DNA of 64,000 nt from Saccharicrinis sp963667815 (GTDB taxonomy: Bacteria > Bacteroidota > Bacteroidia > Bacteroidales > Marinilabiliaceae), in NCBI GenBank assembly GCA_963667815.1, contig OY764021.1. One strand, written 5' to 3'. The position numbers were made by a program, and so were the translations under genes. The notes beneath the pieces are model-generated. The model was not told the DNA's origin and searched no databases. It saw only the letters and a list, made by a program, of their open reading frames with translations. This document shows, in pieces, positions 42,797 through 51,907 of the stretch (its first letter is position 1; every line of letters starts with the position of its first letter).

Positions 42797-43753
42797 ATGG
42801 CTGAAATTCTAGTAGAACCTATAGAAGGTTATGCGCTAAGTAAAAACAAAAAGAAAGGAACTACTTTATTTTCGAAAGTAGGTGTTGTAGGCTGTGGAAA
42901 AGAAGGACAAAGTATTGCTCGTATTGCCAGTTGGCATGGTATGGAGGTTGTTTTTCTTGAGCTTACTGAAGAAAAAATTGAGACGGCTATTGCCAATATT
43001 GGTAAAGAGCTTGACAATAGAATTGAAAACTGGGGTTTAACACCTAGTGAAAAGAAAGCTATAATGAGTCGCATTAAAGGTACTATGGATTATAAGGACC
43101 TTGCAGAATGTGATTTTGTTATTGAAGCAATTCGTTCAGATGATAAAGGCGCGCGAAGTATTGATGCTCGTAAGGAAGTGTTTAAAAAGATTGAAGAGAT
43201 TGTTCGTGAAGATACTATTATCGCAACCAACTCTACAACTATTATTATCACTGAGCTAGCATCAGAAATGAAAAAGCCTGAAAGATGTATTAGCTTACAC
43301 TTTTTTGTTACTTCACCTGAGGCTAGAATTATTGAGGTTGTTAAAGGATTATATACTTCAGAAGAAGTATATAACAGAGTATGTACTTTTGTTAAATTAA
43401 TTAACAGAGATGTCATTCCTGTTGAAGAGTCTGCTGGATTAGTAAGTGTGCGTTTATACGTTACATTGTTAAACGAAGCTTGCCAGGTTCTTATGGAAGG
43501 TATTGCCACAATGAGCGATATTGATAAAACTATGAAAGTTGGTTTAGGAATGCGATTTGGACCTTTCAGAACTGCGGATATTATTGGTTTAAGCAAAATA
43601 ACTAAATGGATGGATAATTTATATGAAGAGTTTGGTAGCTCAAAATATAAGCCATCTCCTCTAATTAAAAGATTAGTTAGAGCAAAACATTTAGGAGTAG
43701 TTTCAGGAGAAGGATTCTACAAATATGATGAAAATGGAAATGTGATTTCTTAA
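42797..43753 (+). CDS. 3-hydroxyacyl-CoA dehydrogenase (FadB/Hbd type)
   Basis: A 318-residue NAD-binding dehydrogenase with the Rossmann loop VGVVGCGKEGQSIA (Gly32-x-Gly34-x-x-Gly37), an IIATNSTTI-type segment, HFFVTSPEARIIEVVKG and a helical C-terminal domain with GLGMRFGPFRTADIIGL. Ordinary Hbd proteins have SNTSxLxI and HFFNPxxxMKLVEV here; the match is recognisable but changed, so a related (for example branched or other 3-hydroxyacyl) substrate is possible. It lies between pta and ackA, an unusual place for this enzyme. Confidence 0.82.
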   Translation: MAEILVEPIEGYALSKNKKKGTTLFSKVGVVGCGKEGQSIARIASWHGMEVVFLELTEEKIETAIANIGKELDNRIENWGLTPSEKKAIMSRIKGTMDYKDLAECDFVIEAIRSDDKGARSIDARKEVFKKIEEIVREDTIIATNSTTIIITELASEMKKPERCISLHFFVTSPEARIIEVVKGLYTSEEVYNRVCTFVKLINRDVIPVEESAGLVSVRLYVTLLNEACQVLMEGIATMSDIDKTMKVGLGMRFGPFRTADIIGLSKITKWMDNLYEEFGSSKYKPSPLIKRLVRAKHLGVVSGEGFYKYDENGNVIS

Positions 43754-43813
43754 TCATTTGTAGTTTTTTATCCTGTTATAATTATCAATTACGAAAAGTT
43801 TAAATCAATAAAA

Positions 43814-45031
43814 ATGAAGATATTAGTATTAAATTGTGGTAGTTCCTCAATTAAATATCAATTGTTCAATATGGAGGCTGAAAGTCATGACGTATTGGCC
43901 AAAGGAGGTATTGAAAAAATCGGGCTTAAAGGTTCATTTTTAAAGCACGAAAAAGAAAATGGTGAAAAAGTATTACTTGAAGGTGAGATTTTAGATCACC
44001 AAACAGGTATAGATTATATTTTAGGAGTTTTATCAAGTGAAAAACATGGTTGCATCAAAAAGTTAGAAGAAATTGATGCTGTAGGTCATCGTGTTGTTCA
44101 TGGTGGAGAAACATTTAACTCAAGTGTATTCATTACAAATGAAGTTGTTGAAAAAATGAATGAGTGTATTGAGTTAGCACCTTTACACAATCCACCAAAC
44201 TTAAGTGGTATTTCTGCAATTGAGTCATTGTTACCTAGTGTTCCTCAAGTTGGTGTTTTTGATACAGCTTTCCATCAAACCATGCCAAAACATGCCTACA
44301 TGTATGCTATTCCTTATTCTTTATATAAGAAATACGGTATACGTAGATATGGATTCCATGGAACAAGTCACAAATATGTATCTGCAAGAGCCTGTGAAAT
44401 TTTAGGAGAGGAATATAAAGATAAAAAAATCATCTCTTGCCACCTTGGGAATGGAGCTTCTATTGCCGCAATTAAAAATGGTGTATCTGTAGATACTTCA
44501 ATGGGATTTACCCCTGTAGAAGGTTTAATGATGGGAACCAGAGCTGGAGACCTTGATATTGGTGCTGCTACTTTTATTATGGATAAAGAAATGATTGGAA
44601 CTAAATCAGCTAGTATTTTATTCAATAAGCAAAGTGGTTTAATGGGAATTACAGGTGTATCTTCTGATATGCGCGATTTATTAGCTGCATCTAAAGAAAA
44701 CAATCCATTGGCTATTTTAGGTATGGAAATGTATTCATACAGAATAAAAAAATATGTTGGTTCATATGCAGCTGCAATGGGAGGAGTTGATATCATTACC
44801 TTTACTGGAGGTATTGGTGAGTATGCTCATTATATCAGAAAGGATGTTTGTGAGGAACTTGGTTTTATGGGAATTGAGTTAGATTCTGCAGCAAATGAAT
44901 CTGCTTTAGGAACAGAATCTGTTATTAGTAATAGTGATAGTAAAGTTACTGTTATGGTAGTTCCTACAGATGAGGAATTTATGATTGCTCAAGATACGAA
45001 GAGAATTGTTGAAGAGTTAGCAAATAGATAA
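43814..45031 (+). CDS. ackA: Acetate kinase
   Basis: A 405-residue member of the ASKHA family: MKILVLNCGSSSIKYQL at the start, VGHRVVHGGE, GHGTSHKYV-type FHGTSHKYV, ISCHLGNGASIAAI, TPVEGLMMGTRAGDLD and FTGGIGEYA. It makes ATP from acetyl phosphate, with acetate as product. It ends in a large terminator. It starts 60 bases after the dehydrogenase gene. Confidence 0.97.
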   Translation: MKILVLNCGSSSIKYQLFNMEAESHDVLAKGGIEKIGLKGSFLKHEKENGEKVLLEGEILDHQTGIDYILGVLSSEKHGCIKKLEEIDAVGHRVVHGGETFNSSVFITNEVVEKMNECIELAPLHNPPNLSGISAIESLLPSVPQVGVFDTAFHQTMPKHAYMYAIPYSLYKKYGIRRYGFHGTSHKYVSARACEILGEEYKDKKIISCHLGNGASIAAIKNGVSVDTSMGFTPVEGLMMGTRAGDLDIGAATFIMDKEMIGTKSASILFNKQSGLMGITGVSSDMRDLLAASKENNPLAILGMEMYSYRIKKYVGSYAAAMGGVDIITFTGGIGEYAHYIRKDVCEELGFMGIELDSAANESALGTESVISNSDSKVTVMVVPTDEEFMIAQDTKRIVEELANR

Positions 45032-45062
45032 GAATATTTAGTTTTTATCATTTATAATAATG

Positions 45063-45105
45063 ACCGCAATGCTTAAATGAATAATTTAAGTTTTGCGGTT
45101 TTTTT
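45063..45105 (+). terminator. Intrinsic terminator after ackA
   Basis: ACCGCAA-TG-CTTAAAT pairs with ATTTAAG-TT-TTGCGGT (45063-45099), 14 bp with a 2x2 internal loop, followed by T7. It separates the acetate part of the cluster from ptb-buk. Confidence 0.9.
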
Positions 45106-45180
45106 ATGATTTAAGTTCTTGTTTTCTGCATATAAGCTTGATATTTTTATGTTTAGCAAAATCGAAAAAAATATTGGGAT

Positions 45181-46077
45181 ATGTTTAAGAAACTATCAGA
45201 ACTTGAACTGCTTATAAAAAAGAATAAAGTAGTTAAGGTTTTGGCATTAGCTGTTTCTCAGGATGCAGACTCTTTGTCTGCTGTTTGTAAAGCCTATAAT
45301 GCTGGAATCATTAAACCTGTTTTAATAGGTGATGTTGAATTAACCAAAAGCATTATTAAAAAAGCAGGCTACAATTTTGAAGGAGCAACTTTTATAGATG
45401 AATCTGATCCGGAAATCTGCGTAGAAAAAGCAGTGAAAATGGTAAGTAGTGGAGATGCGGATGTGTTAATGAAAGGAAAGGTTGCTACTCCTGTTTTATT
45501 AAAAGCCGTATTAAATAAAGAATGGGGACTCCGTGAAGGTAAATTACTTTCTCATTTTGCGCTTTTTGAAGTGGAAACGTACCATAAACTAATCGCGGTT
45601 ACTGATGTGGCCATGAATATTGGTCCGAACTTAAATGATAAAATTGCTATACTTAATAATTCGGTAGGTTATTTAAACAAGCTAGGTATTCATAAGCCTA
45701 AAGTTGCAGTACTGGGAGCTATTGAGATGGTAAATGAAAGTATGCAGGCTACTTTAGATGCCGCTTTGCTTTCAAAAATGAATCAACGAGATCAGATTAA
45801 AAATTGTATCATTGATGGACCGTTGGCTTTTGATAATGCCATAAGTTTTGAAAGTGCTCGTCATAAAAATATTAAAAGTTCAGTAGCTGGAGATACCGAT
45901 TTACTTTTGATGCCTGATATTGAGGTGGGAAATGTATTATATAAAACCTTGATATTTTTTGCAAAGGCCAAGGTTGCTTCGGTTATTTTAGGTGCTAAAT
46001 CTCCTATTGTACTTACTTCCAGAAGTGATTCAGAGGAATCAAAATATCATAGTATTTTATTGGCTATATTAGGTTAA
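45181..46077 (+). CDS. ptb: Phosphate butyryltransferase
   Basis: A 298-residue protein of the phosphate acetyl/butyryl transferase family, with VLALAVSQDADSLSAVCKAYNAG, ADVLMKGKVATPVLLKAVLN, LSHFALFEV and AGDTDLLLMPDIEVGNVLYKTL, the butyryl-type version. It converts butyryl-CoA (or a branched analogue) and phosphate to butyryl phosphate. It has buk directly downstream. Confidence 0.93.
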   Translation: MFKKLSELELLIKKNKVVKVLALAVSQDADSLSAVCKAYNAGIIKPVLIGDVELTKSIIKKAGYNFEGATFIDESDPEICVEKAVKMVSSGDADVLMKGKVATPVLLKAVLNKEWGLREGKLLSHFALFEVETYHKLIAVTDVAMNIGPNLNDKIAILNNSVGYLNKLGIHKPKVAVLGAIEMVNESMQATLDAALLSKMNQRDQIKNCIIDGPLAFDNAISFESARHKNIKSSVAGDTDLLLMPDIEVGNVLYKTLIFFAKAKVASVILGAKSPIVLTSRSDSEESKYHSILLAILG

Positions 46078-46176
46078 TGTAAGTATAAGGAATCTTAAAT
46101 TTTAATAATTAAGTAAATTATTCTATGTTAGCGGAGCATTAGGAAAATCATGTATAATTAAATGTAAAACACACCT

Positions 46177-47253
46177 ATGGAAACATTTCAGATTTTAGTC
46201 TTAAATCCAGGATCAACATCTACCAAAATAGCAGTTTATGAAAATGAAAAGTCTATTTTTCTTAAAAATATTAAGCATTCATCTGATGAAATAGCTGCTT
46301 TTAAAACAATAGCTGATCAATATGGATTTAGGAAAGAGGTAATTTTGAAAGAGCTACAAAGTGCAGATGTCGATATAAATAAAATAAATGCGGTTGTAGG
46401 TAGAGGAGGTTTAGTTAAGCCTATTGAATCAGGTGTTTATGAAGTTAATGAGGCTTTAAAAAGAGATTTGAAAATAGGAGTGTTAGGTGAGCATGCCAGT
46501 AATTTAGGTGGATTAATTGCAGATGATATTGCACAATCAATTCCTAATGCCAGAGCGTTTATTGCCGATCCGGTGGTGGTTGATGAACTTGAAGATGTGG
46601 CACGAATTACCGGATGTCCAGGTATGCCTCGCCAATCCATCTTCCATGCATTAAATCAAAAAGCTGTGGGACGATTGTTTGCACGAACCAGAGGATTTGT
46701 TTATGAGGAATTAAATTTAATTGTTGCTCACATGGGGGGTGGTATATCTATCGGTGCGCATAAACAAGGAAAAGTTATTGATGTAAACAATGCCATAGAT
46801 GGTTATGGTCCATTTTCTCCAGAAAGAGCTGGAACATTACCAACAGGAGCTTTGATTAAGGCCTGCTTTAGTGGTAAACATACGCTTGAGGAGATGAAAA
46901 AAATTGTAAACGGAAAAGGTGGTTTGGTTGCGCATTTAGGAACAAATCAGGCTTATGAGGCTTACAAAAGAATCCAGGAAGGTGATAAAAAAGCTGAGCT
47001 TGTACTAAGTGCAATGTCATACCAGATAGGTAAGGCTATTGGAGGTTGTGCAGCTGTTTTAAAAGGAAAAGTTAATGGTGTTATTTTAACAGGAGGAATA
47101 GCAAACAATACATTTGTTGTTGATTACGTTAAAAATATGATCGATTGGATTGCTCCAGTAGCTGTTTATCCGGGAGAGGATGAAATGAATGCTCTAATGC
47201 AAAATGGATTAATGGTTCTTAAAAATGAAATTGAATGTAAGGAATATAAATAA
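46177..47253 (+). CDS. buk: Butyrate kinase
   Basis: A 358-residue ASKHA kinase with ILVLNPGSTSTKIAVYENEK, VVGRGGLVKPIESGVYEVNE, LGEHASNLGG, VAHMGGGISIGAHKQGKVIDVNNAIDG, GPFSPERAGTLPTG and LTGGIANNTFV, all typical of butyrate kinase and not of acetate kinase. With Ptb it makes ATP from butyryl-CoA, or works in reverse to activate butyrate or branched acids. A terminator follows. Confidence 0.96.
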   Translation: METFQILVLNPGSTSTKIAVYENEKSIFLKNIKHSSDEIAAFKTIADQYGFRKEVILKELQSADVDINKINAVVGRGGLVKPIESGVYEVNEALKRDLKIGVLGEHASNLGGLIADDIAQSIPNARAFIADPVVVDELEDVARITGCPGMPRQSIFHALNQKAVGRLFARTRGFVYEELNLIVAHMGGGISIGAHKQGKVIDVNNAIDGYGPFSPERAGTLPTGALIKACFSGKHTLEEMKKIVNGKGGLVAHLGTNQAYEAYKRIQEGDKKAELVLSAMSYQIGKAIGGCAAVLKGKVNGVILTGGIANNTFVVDYVKNMIDWIAPVAVYPGEDEMNALMQNGLMVLKNEIECKEYK

Positions 47254-47285
47254 AAATTATAATTCTTAAAACATTATAATATAAG

Positions 47286-47317
47286 GGTTGTCATCAGAGT
47301 ATTGACAACCTTTTTTT
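47286..47317 (+). terminator. Intrinsic terminator after buk
   Basis: GGTTGTCA (47286-47293) pairs with TGACAACC (47303-47310), followed by T7. Confidence 0.88.
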
Positions 47318-47356
47318 ATATCTTGACGACTCAAAATAATGCTCACAAAATAATTT

Positions 47357-48640
47357 ATGGTTTTAAATTTTATTCAGGGATTTATAAATGAGGATAATAT
47401 AGCATATATGCTGATTATAGCTGCGTCATTAATTGTTGTGTTGTCGTATTTATTCTCAGTATTTTCAAAAAAAACAGCTATACCAAGTGTGATATTATTG
47501 ATAGCATTAGGCTTTTCATCAAAAAAAATTTTTAGTATAGGTGTTACAGATGTAGACTGGTTATTTCCGCTTGAAATTTTAGGTATTGTGGGTTTAATGC
47601 TTATAGTGTTAGAAGGTGCGTTAGATTTAAAGTTATCGTGGCAGAGATGGCCCATCATATGGAAATCAGGCTTAATTGCACTATTATCATTATTTATTAA
47701 CGTATTTATATTTACCTATGGAATTCAGATTATTATAGGAAACCTGGATTTTTTAACCGCATTTATTTATGCTATTCCTTTGTCAATAATAAGTAGTGCT
47801 ATTGTAATTCCGAGTGTAGAAGGTTTAGATGAAGAGAGACGAGAATTTTTAATATATGAAAGTACTTTATCCGATATCTTTGGGTTAATTCTGTTTTATA
47901 CAGTTGTAAATAATGTAAATACTGGTGAAGCAGCCAAAATTGGGTTAAATGTAATTTCTAATATTGGAGGAACTTTAATATTATCGGTGGTTCTTTCATA
48001 TTTAATGATCATATTCTTTCAAAGGGTTAAAACACAGGTAAAGCTGTTTTTATTTATATCTGTTTTACTAATGTTATATGCTATTGGTAAAGTATTTCAT
48101 TTATCTTCTCTACTCATTATTCTTGTATTTGGATTAATACTCGAAAACAGACATATTTTCTTTTCTGGTTTTATGAGTAAATTTCTAAAAGAAGAGAATG
48201 TTAAAAGTGTATTATCTGATTTTAAGTTACTAACACGAGAAAGTGCCTTTATAGTAAGAACATTTTTCTTTTTTGTTTTTGGATTAAGTATTACTGTAGC
48301 TGGAATATTTAAAACAAAAGTGGTAGTTGGGGCCTTCATATTTTTACTAATACTGTTTTTAACCCGATGGTTATTATTTAAAATAATAATGAAAAAGTCT
48401 TTTACACCTCAAGTTTTTATTGCACCAAGAGGATTAATTTCTGTTTTATTATATTTTGCTATTCCTGACGATTTTTTAATTAACGATTTTGAGTCTGGAA
48501 TATTATTATTTGTAATACTAGGTACAAGTGTTGTTATGGCTTGGGCATTAGTTCATTATAAAATTGGGAAGGTTGGTAGATTAAGAAAAATAGCTATAGT
48601 AAGAAATCTATTTTTACGATCCGAAAAAAAGGCCGTATAA
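47357..48640 (+). CDS. Cation:proton antiporter (CPA family)
   Basis: A 427-residue membrane protein with about twelve helices. The start has a polar helix and then LIIAASLIVVLSYLFSVFSKKTAIPSVILLIALG, the LGIVGLMLIVLEGALDLKL helix, and IPLSIISSAIVIPSVEGL with FLIYESTLSDIFG, which corresponds to the ion-binding region of NhaP/KefB-like exchangers. It probably exchanges Na+ or K+ for protons. There is no regulatory KTN domain at the C-terminus. Confidence 0.82.
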   Translation: MVLNFIQGFINEDNIAYMLIIAASLIVVLSYLFSVFSKKTAIPSVILLIALGFSSKKIFSIGVTDVDWLFPLEILGIVGLMLIVLEGALDLKLSWQRWPIIWKSGLIALLSLFINVFIFTYGIQIIIGNLDFLTAFIYAIPLSIISSAIVIPSVEGLDEERREFLIYESTLSDIFGLILFYTVVNNVNTGEAAKIGLNVISNIGGTLILSVVLSYLMIIFFQRVKTQVKLFLFISVLLMLYAIGKVFHLSSLLIILVFGLILENRHIFFSGFMSKFLKEENVKSVLSDFKLLTRESAFIVRTFFFFVFGLSITVAGIFKTKVVVGAFIFLLILFLTRWLLFKIIMKKSFTPQVFIAPRGLISVLLYFAIPDDFLINDFESGILLFVILGTSVVMAWALVHYKIGKVGRLRKIAIVRNLFLRSEKKAV

Positions 48641-48718
48641 ATAGATGTCTAAAATAGTAAACCTTTTTTCATATATCTCGTCTAAATACCTAAATACTAA
48701 TTGTATTAAGTAGATTAA

Positions 48719-50914
48719 ATGCAAATTAAACTAAAATATTTATCGCATTTGGGCATTTTATTGTTCATGTTGATTATTTCAACTGTCCCTGTTTTTACCC
48801 AAAAAAGTGTTAATAAGTTTGAAGTTAACTCCAGCATAATTGAGGATGAAGAAGTCGAACTAAAAGTTCTTCATTATACAAGTACCAAAAGTGAATCATC
48901 TTACCATAAAGGAAGAGCATTAGAGTTTGCGCATCAGTTTACTGTTAACTATACGCCCAAAAATAGTGGAAATTGGTTTACTATGAAAGATGGAGGTAGG
49001 GTCTGGAAATTAAGAATCAGTTCTCCTGGTGCATACTCAATAAATTTAATTTTTGATAGGTATGTACTTCCCAAAGGGGCTAAATTATTGTTGTATAATG
49101 TAGATCAATCACAGATTCTTGGAGCTTTTACATCAGAGAATAATAAAAAATCAGGCATACTTGCTACAGCTCCGGTTTCGGGAGATGAGATTATTATAGA
49201 ATATCAAGAGCCTGCAAATCCTGAATTTGAGGGGGAATTGTTAATTGGGGCAGTAAATCATGATTATGTAGGCATTTTTAAATATATGGATAGTAAAACT
49301 GGTATATTTGGTGATGCTGGCTATTGTGAGGAAGATGTATCTTGTTATGATCCATTAAACTCCATAGAGGTTAGAAGATCTGTTGTGGGATTAATAAATA
49401 ATGGTAGTTTATATTGTACAGGAACCTTTATTAATAATACAAATGAAGACGGTGCACCTTATGTAATCACAGCAGCTCATTGCTTGAATAGTACAAATCC
49501 CGGAAGTAGTGATGCCGTTGTGGCATTTGTAAACTATGAATCTCCTCATTGTAGTGAAATTATTGATGGATCTAAGATTCAGACATTATCTGGAGCAGAT
49601 ACTAAAGTATATGCAGAGGAACTGGATATAGCTCTTTTGCTAATGCAGGAAGAACCGGATGCTAATGGACAACCTTATTTTGCTGGATGGACACTTGAAA
49701 CACAACCAAATCAACCTTATACATGTATTCATCATCCTCAGGGAGATGTGAAGAAGGTTTCAACATCAATAACTACGCTTCAGGCAACTTCATTTGTTGA
49801 AGGAGGAAATTATCCATATGCTCAGGAATATAATTTTCACTGGAAAGTACCAGAATGGAATATAGGTACAACAGAAGGAGGATCCTCAGGAGCTGCATTA
49901 TTTGATGTCAATTATAAAATAATTGGTACACTATCAGGTGGTGAAGGAACATGTTCCTGGCCAAGAAATGATTATTTTACTCGTTTTTATAAAGGTTGGG
50001 ATCAAAATCCTTTAGATAGTTGCCATTTTTCAACATGGTTGGATCCTTTAAATACAGGAGTGCAAAGTTTGGATGGATATGATCCATATGAAGAACAATC
50101 CTATGAACGTATTTCTAATATTGAAGTAGGTGAACTTCCTGATATTAACTACTCTGAAGAATTAGGTTATGAAAGTGGTCATAATCTATATGGTATTACA
50201 AAGTTTGCTGAAAAATTTTCAGGAATAAAGTCAGCGAATTTAAATGGTGTATATATAATGCCAGGAAAAAGTCCATGGGGTTCTGATCAAACCATAAATT
50301 TATTAGTGTGGGAGGGAAGTGCTTATCCTGAAAATGTGCTATATAAAGAAGAGAATATTAGTATTGGACAATTAAGGGCCAATAGAGAAATTTATTGGAA
50401 GTTTTCAAATCCTGTATCTATAAATGGTACGTTCTATGTTGGTTATGAGATAGATTATTCAGGATCTCCAATAGATAGTTTTGCTGTTTATCATACTCAG
50501 GATGGATATATTTCAAAAGCAAACAATACCATGATGGTTGAATACAATAATAGTTGGAAATTAGCTACAGGTGTTTTTGGTGGAGAAATGAAATCATTGT
50601 GGATAGATGTATTGGCAGATATGGTTGTTTTGGGAGATACTCAGATTAATATTCCGTCTGTAAAAGAAATGAAAATATTTCCAAATCCTCTTGTATCTTC
50701 TTCAATTGCAAAGTTAGATACAAAAGGATTATTTGTAGAAAGCTATTCAGTTATAGATATCAATGGAAAGGTATTGGATAAACGATTTTTTACAAATAGC
50801 ACCATAATTCCAATTAATATTGATTTGAGTGATTTTCCTGATGGTTTATATATTATTGAAATTAATATGGAAGGAAGCCAAATCCACAAAAAACTGATCA
50901 AGGCTAGTCAATAA
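48719..50914 (+). CDS. Secreted trypsin-like serine protease with T9SS sorting domain
   Basis: The 731-residue protein has a signal peptide (LGILLFMLIISTVPVFTQ), a beta-rich propeptide-like region, and a chymotrypsin-fold protease domain with His254 (VITAAHCLN), Asp303 (EELDIALLLM) and Ser390 (TEGGSSGAALF). The TCIHHPQGDVKKVS segment is like that of lysyl endopeptidases. The last 80 residues (FPNPL...LPDGLYIIEINMEGSQIHKKLIKA-type) are a type A C-terminal sorting domain, so the protein leaves the cell by type IX secretion. Its stop overlaps the convergent gene by 11 bases. Confidence 0.93.
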   Translation: MQIKLKYLSHLGILLFMLIISTVPVFTQKSVNKFEVNSSIIEDEEVELKVLHYTSTKSESSYHKGRALEFAHQFTVNYTPKNSGNWFTMKDGGRVWKLRISSPGAYSINLIFDRYVLPKGAKLLLYNVDQSQILGAFTSENNKKSGILATAPVSGDEIIIEYQEPANPEFEGELLIGAVNHDYVGIFKYMDSKTGIFGDAGYCEEDVSCYDPLNSIEVRRSVVGLINNGSLYCTGTFINNTNEDGAPYVITAAHCLNSTNPGSSDAVVAFVNYESPHCSEIIDGSKIQTLSGADTKVYAEELDIALLLMQEEPDANGQPYFAGWTLETQPNQPYTCIHHPQGDVKKVSTSITTLQATSFVEGGNYPYAQEYNFHWKVPEWNIGTTEGGSSGAALFDVNYKIIGTLSGGEGTCSWPRNDYFTRFYKGWDQNPLDSCHFSTWLDPLNTGVQSLDGYDPYEEQSYERISNIEVGELPDINYSEELGYESGHNLYGITKFAEKFSGIKSANLNGVYIMPGKSPWGSDQTINLLVWEGSAYPENVLYKEENISIGQLRANREIYWKFSNPVSINGTFYVGYEIDYSGSPIDSFAVYHTQDGYISKANNTMMVEYNNSWKLATGVFGGEMKSLWIDVLADMVVLGDTQINIPSVKEMKIFPNPLVSSSIAKLDTKGLFVESYSVIDINGKVLDKRFFTNSTIIPINIDLSDFPDGLYIIEINMEGSQIHKKLIKASQ

Positions 50915-51899
50915 CTTTGATATTGTCAATACAAACATATGCAGGTGTTAACATTTGTCCATCGAAAACATCAGTAGATAAAAAACTGATTTCGATACGA
51001 GAAATATACCCTAATGCAGATAAATCTATGTTAGTCCATTCTCTTATTGTATAATCATCTTTATTGGTTAACGCAGTGTGATCAGCTAAATAAAACTCTA
51101 TTGTTCCTTTAGGAGTCCCAACCTTATCATATCCATTAATAATCATTTTAAACCAGTCAGGGTCTGTTCCTTCTGTACCACCAAACTTTTTTGAATATTG
51201 GGTGCCTTGTTCAATTGCTAAATAATTATAATAGGTATTATTTACATACATGCTTTTGAATAAGTGATCTTCATTGTTTAGAGTTGTTATAGTACCATAT
51301 TTATTAGGATTATTTAGGCCTAATACAACATAATTTTCAGAATCATAATCATCCGTAGCTCTGTATTCTCCATATAATTGGTATAATACATCAGTATTAC
51401 TACCTGTAATATTTGAAAATACGAAACCATCAAAAGAAGCAGTTTCTTTAGGATCACCATTTACTTTAAAATTTAATAATCCTGAAGTAAATTGAGTTGT
51501 GCCAATAGTACCAATAGAAAATGTGTCTTCCTCAAGAGTTATGTCTTCAAAATCACTATTATACATGGATTGAACAAATATTTCCCTCGATACAGCACCT
51601 CTTTCGTTCTCAACAGTAAAAGTAAAATTGAAAGTATTAAGTTCTTTTGGTATGAGCTTATAGTCTTTATCAGTTGAAATTATTTCATTATCCACAAACC
51701 AAGCATATGAAGATCCATAATCATAGGTTATTTTAGGGGAGATAACCAAAGTATCATTTACTTTTACTTCATAACCATTCTCTGGGATATTTAGATATAT
51801 TTCAGAAATGGGGAGGTCTTTTTCCTCGTTAGCACATGAAAATAAAACAGAGCAGATGCCCAAAACTAAAAAAGCTGTTTTATATATGTTGTTTTGCAT
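50904..51899 (-). CDS. DUF4465 lipoprotein
   Basis: A 331-residue lipoprotein (LGICSVLFSCANEE; lipid Cys about residue 23). After an Ig-like part (YEVKVNDTLVISPKITYDYGSSYAWFVDNEII) comes a DUF4465 domain: FTSGLLNFKVNGD, FDGFVFSNIT, MYVNNTYYNYLAIEQG, KKFGGTEGTDPDWFKMIINGYD, GTIEFYLADHT, WTNIDLSALG and TPAYVCIDNIKV. Its role in the family is unknown; it is often seen near TonB-dependent uptake genes, none of which is here. Last gene of the five-gene minus-strand operon. Confidence 0.85.
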   Translation of the reverse strand: MQNNIYKTAFLVLGICSVLFSCANEEKDLPISEIYLNIPENGYEVKVNDTLVISPKITYDYGSSYAWFVDNEIISTDKDYKLIPKELNTFNFTFTVENERGAVSREIFVQSMYNSDFEDITLEEDTFSIGTIGTTQFTSGLLNFKVNGDPKETASFDGFVFSNITGSNTDVLYQLYGEYRATDDYDSENYVVLGLNNPNKYGTITTLNNEDHLFKSMYVNNTYYNYLAIEQGTQYSKKFGGTEGTDPDWFKMIINGYDKVGTPKGTIEFYLADHTALTNKDDYTIREWTNIDLSALGYISRIEISFLSTDVFDGQMLTPAYVCIDNIKVID

Positions 51900-51907
51900 A
51901 ATTGGTT

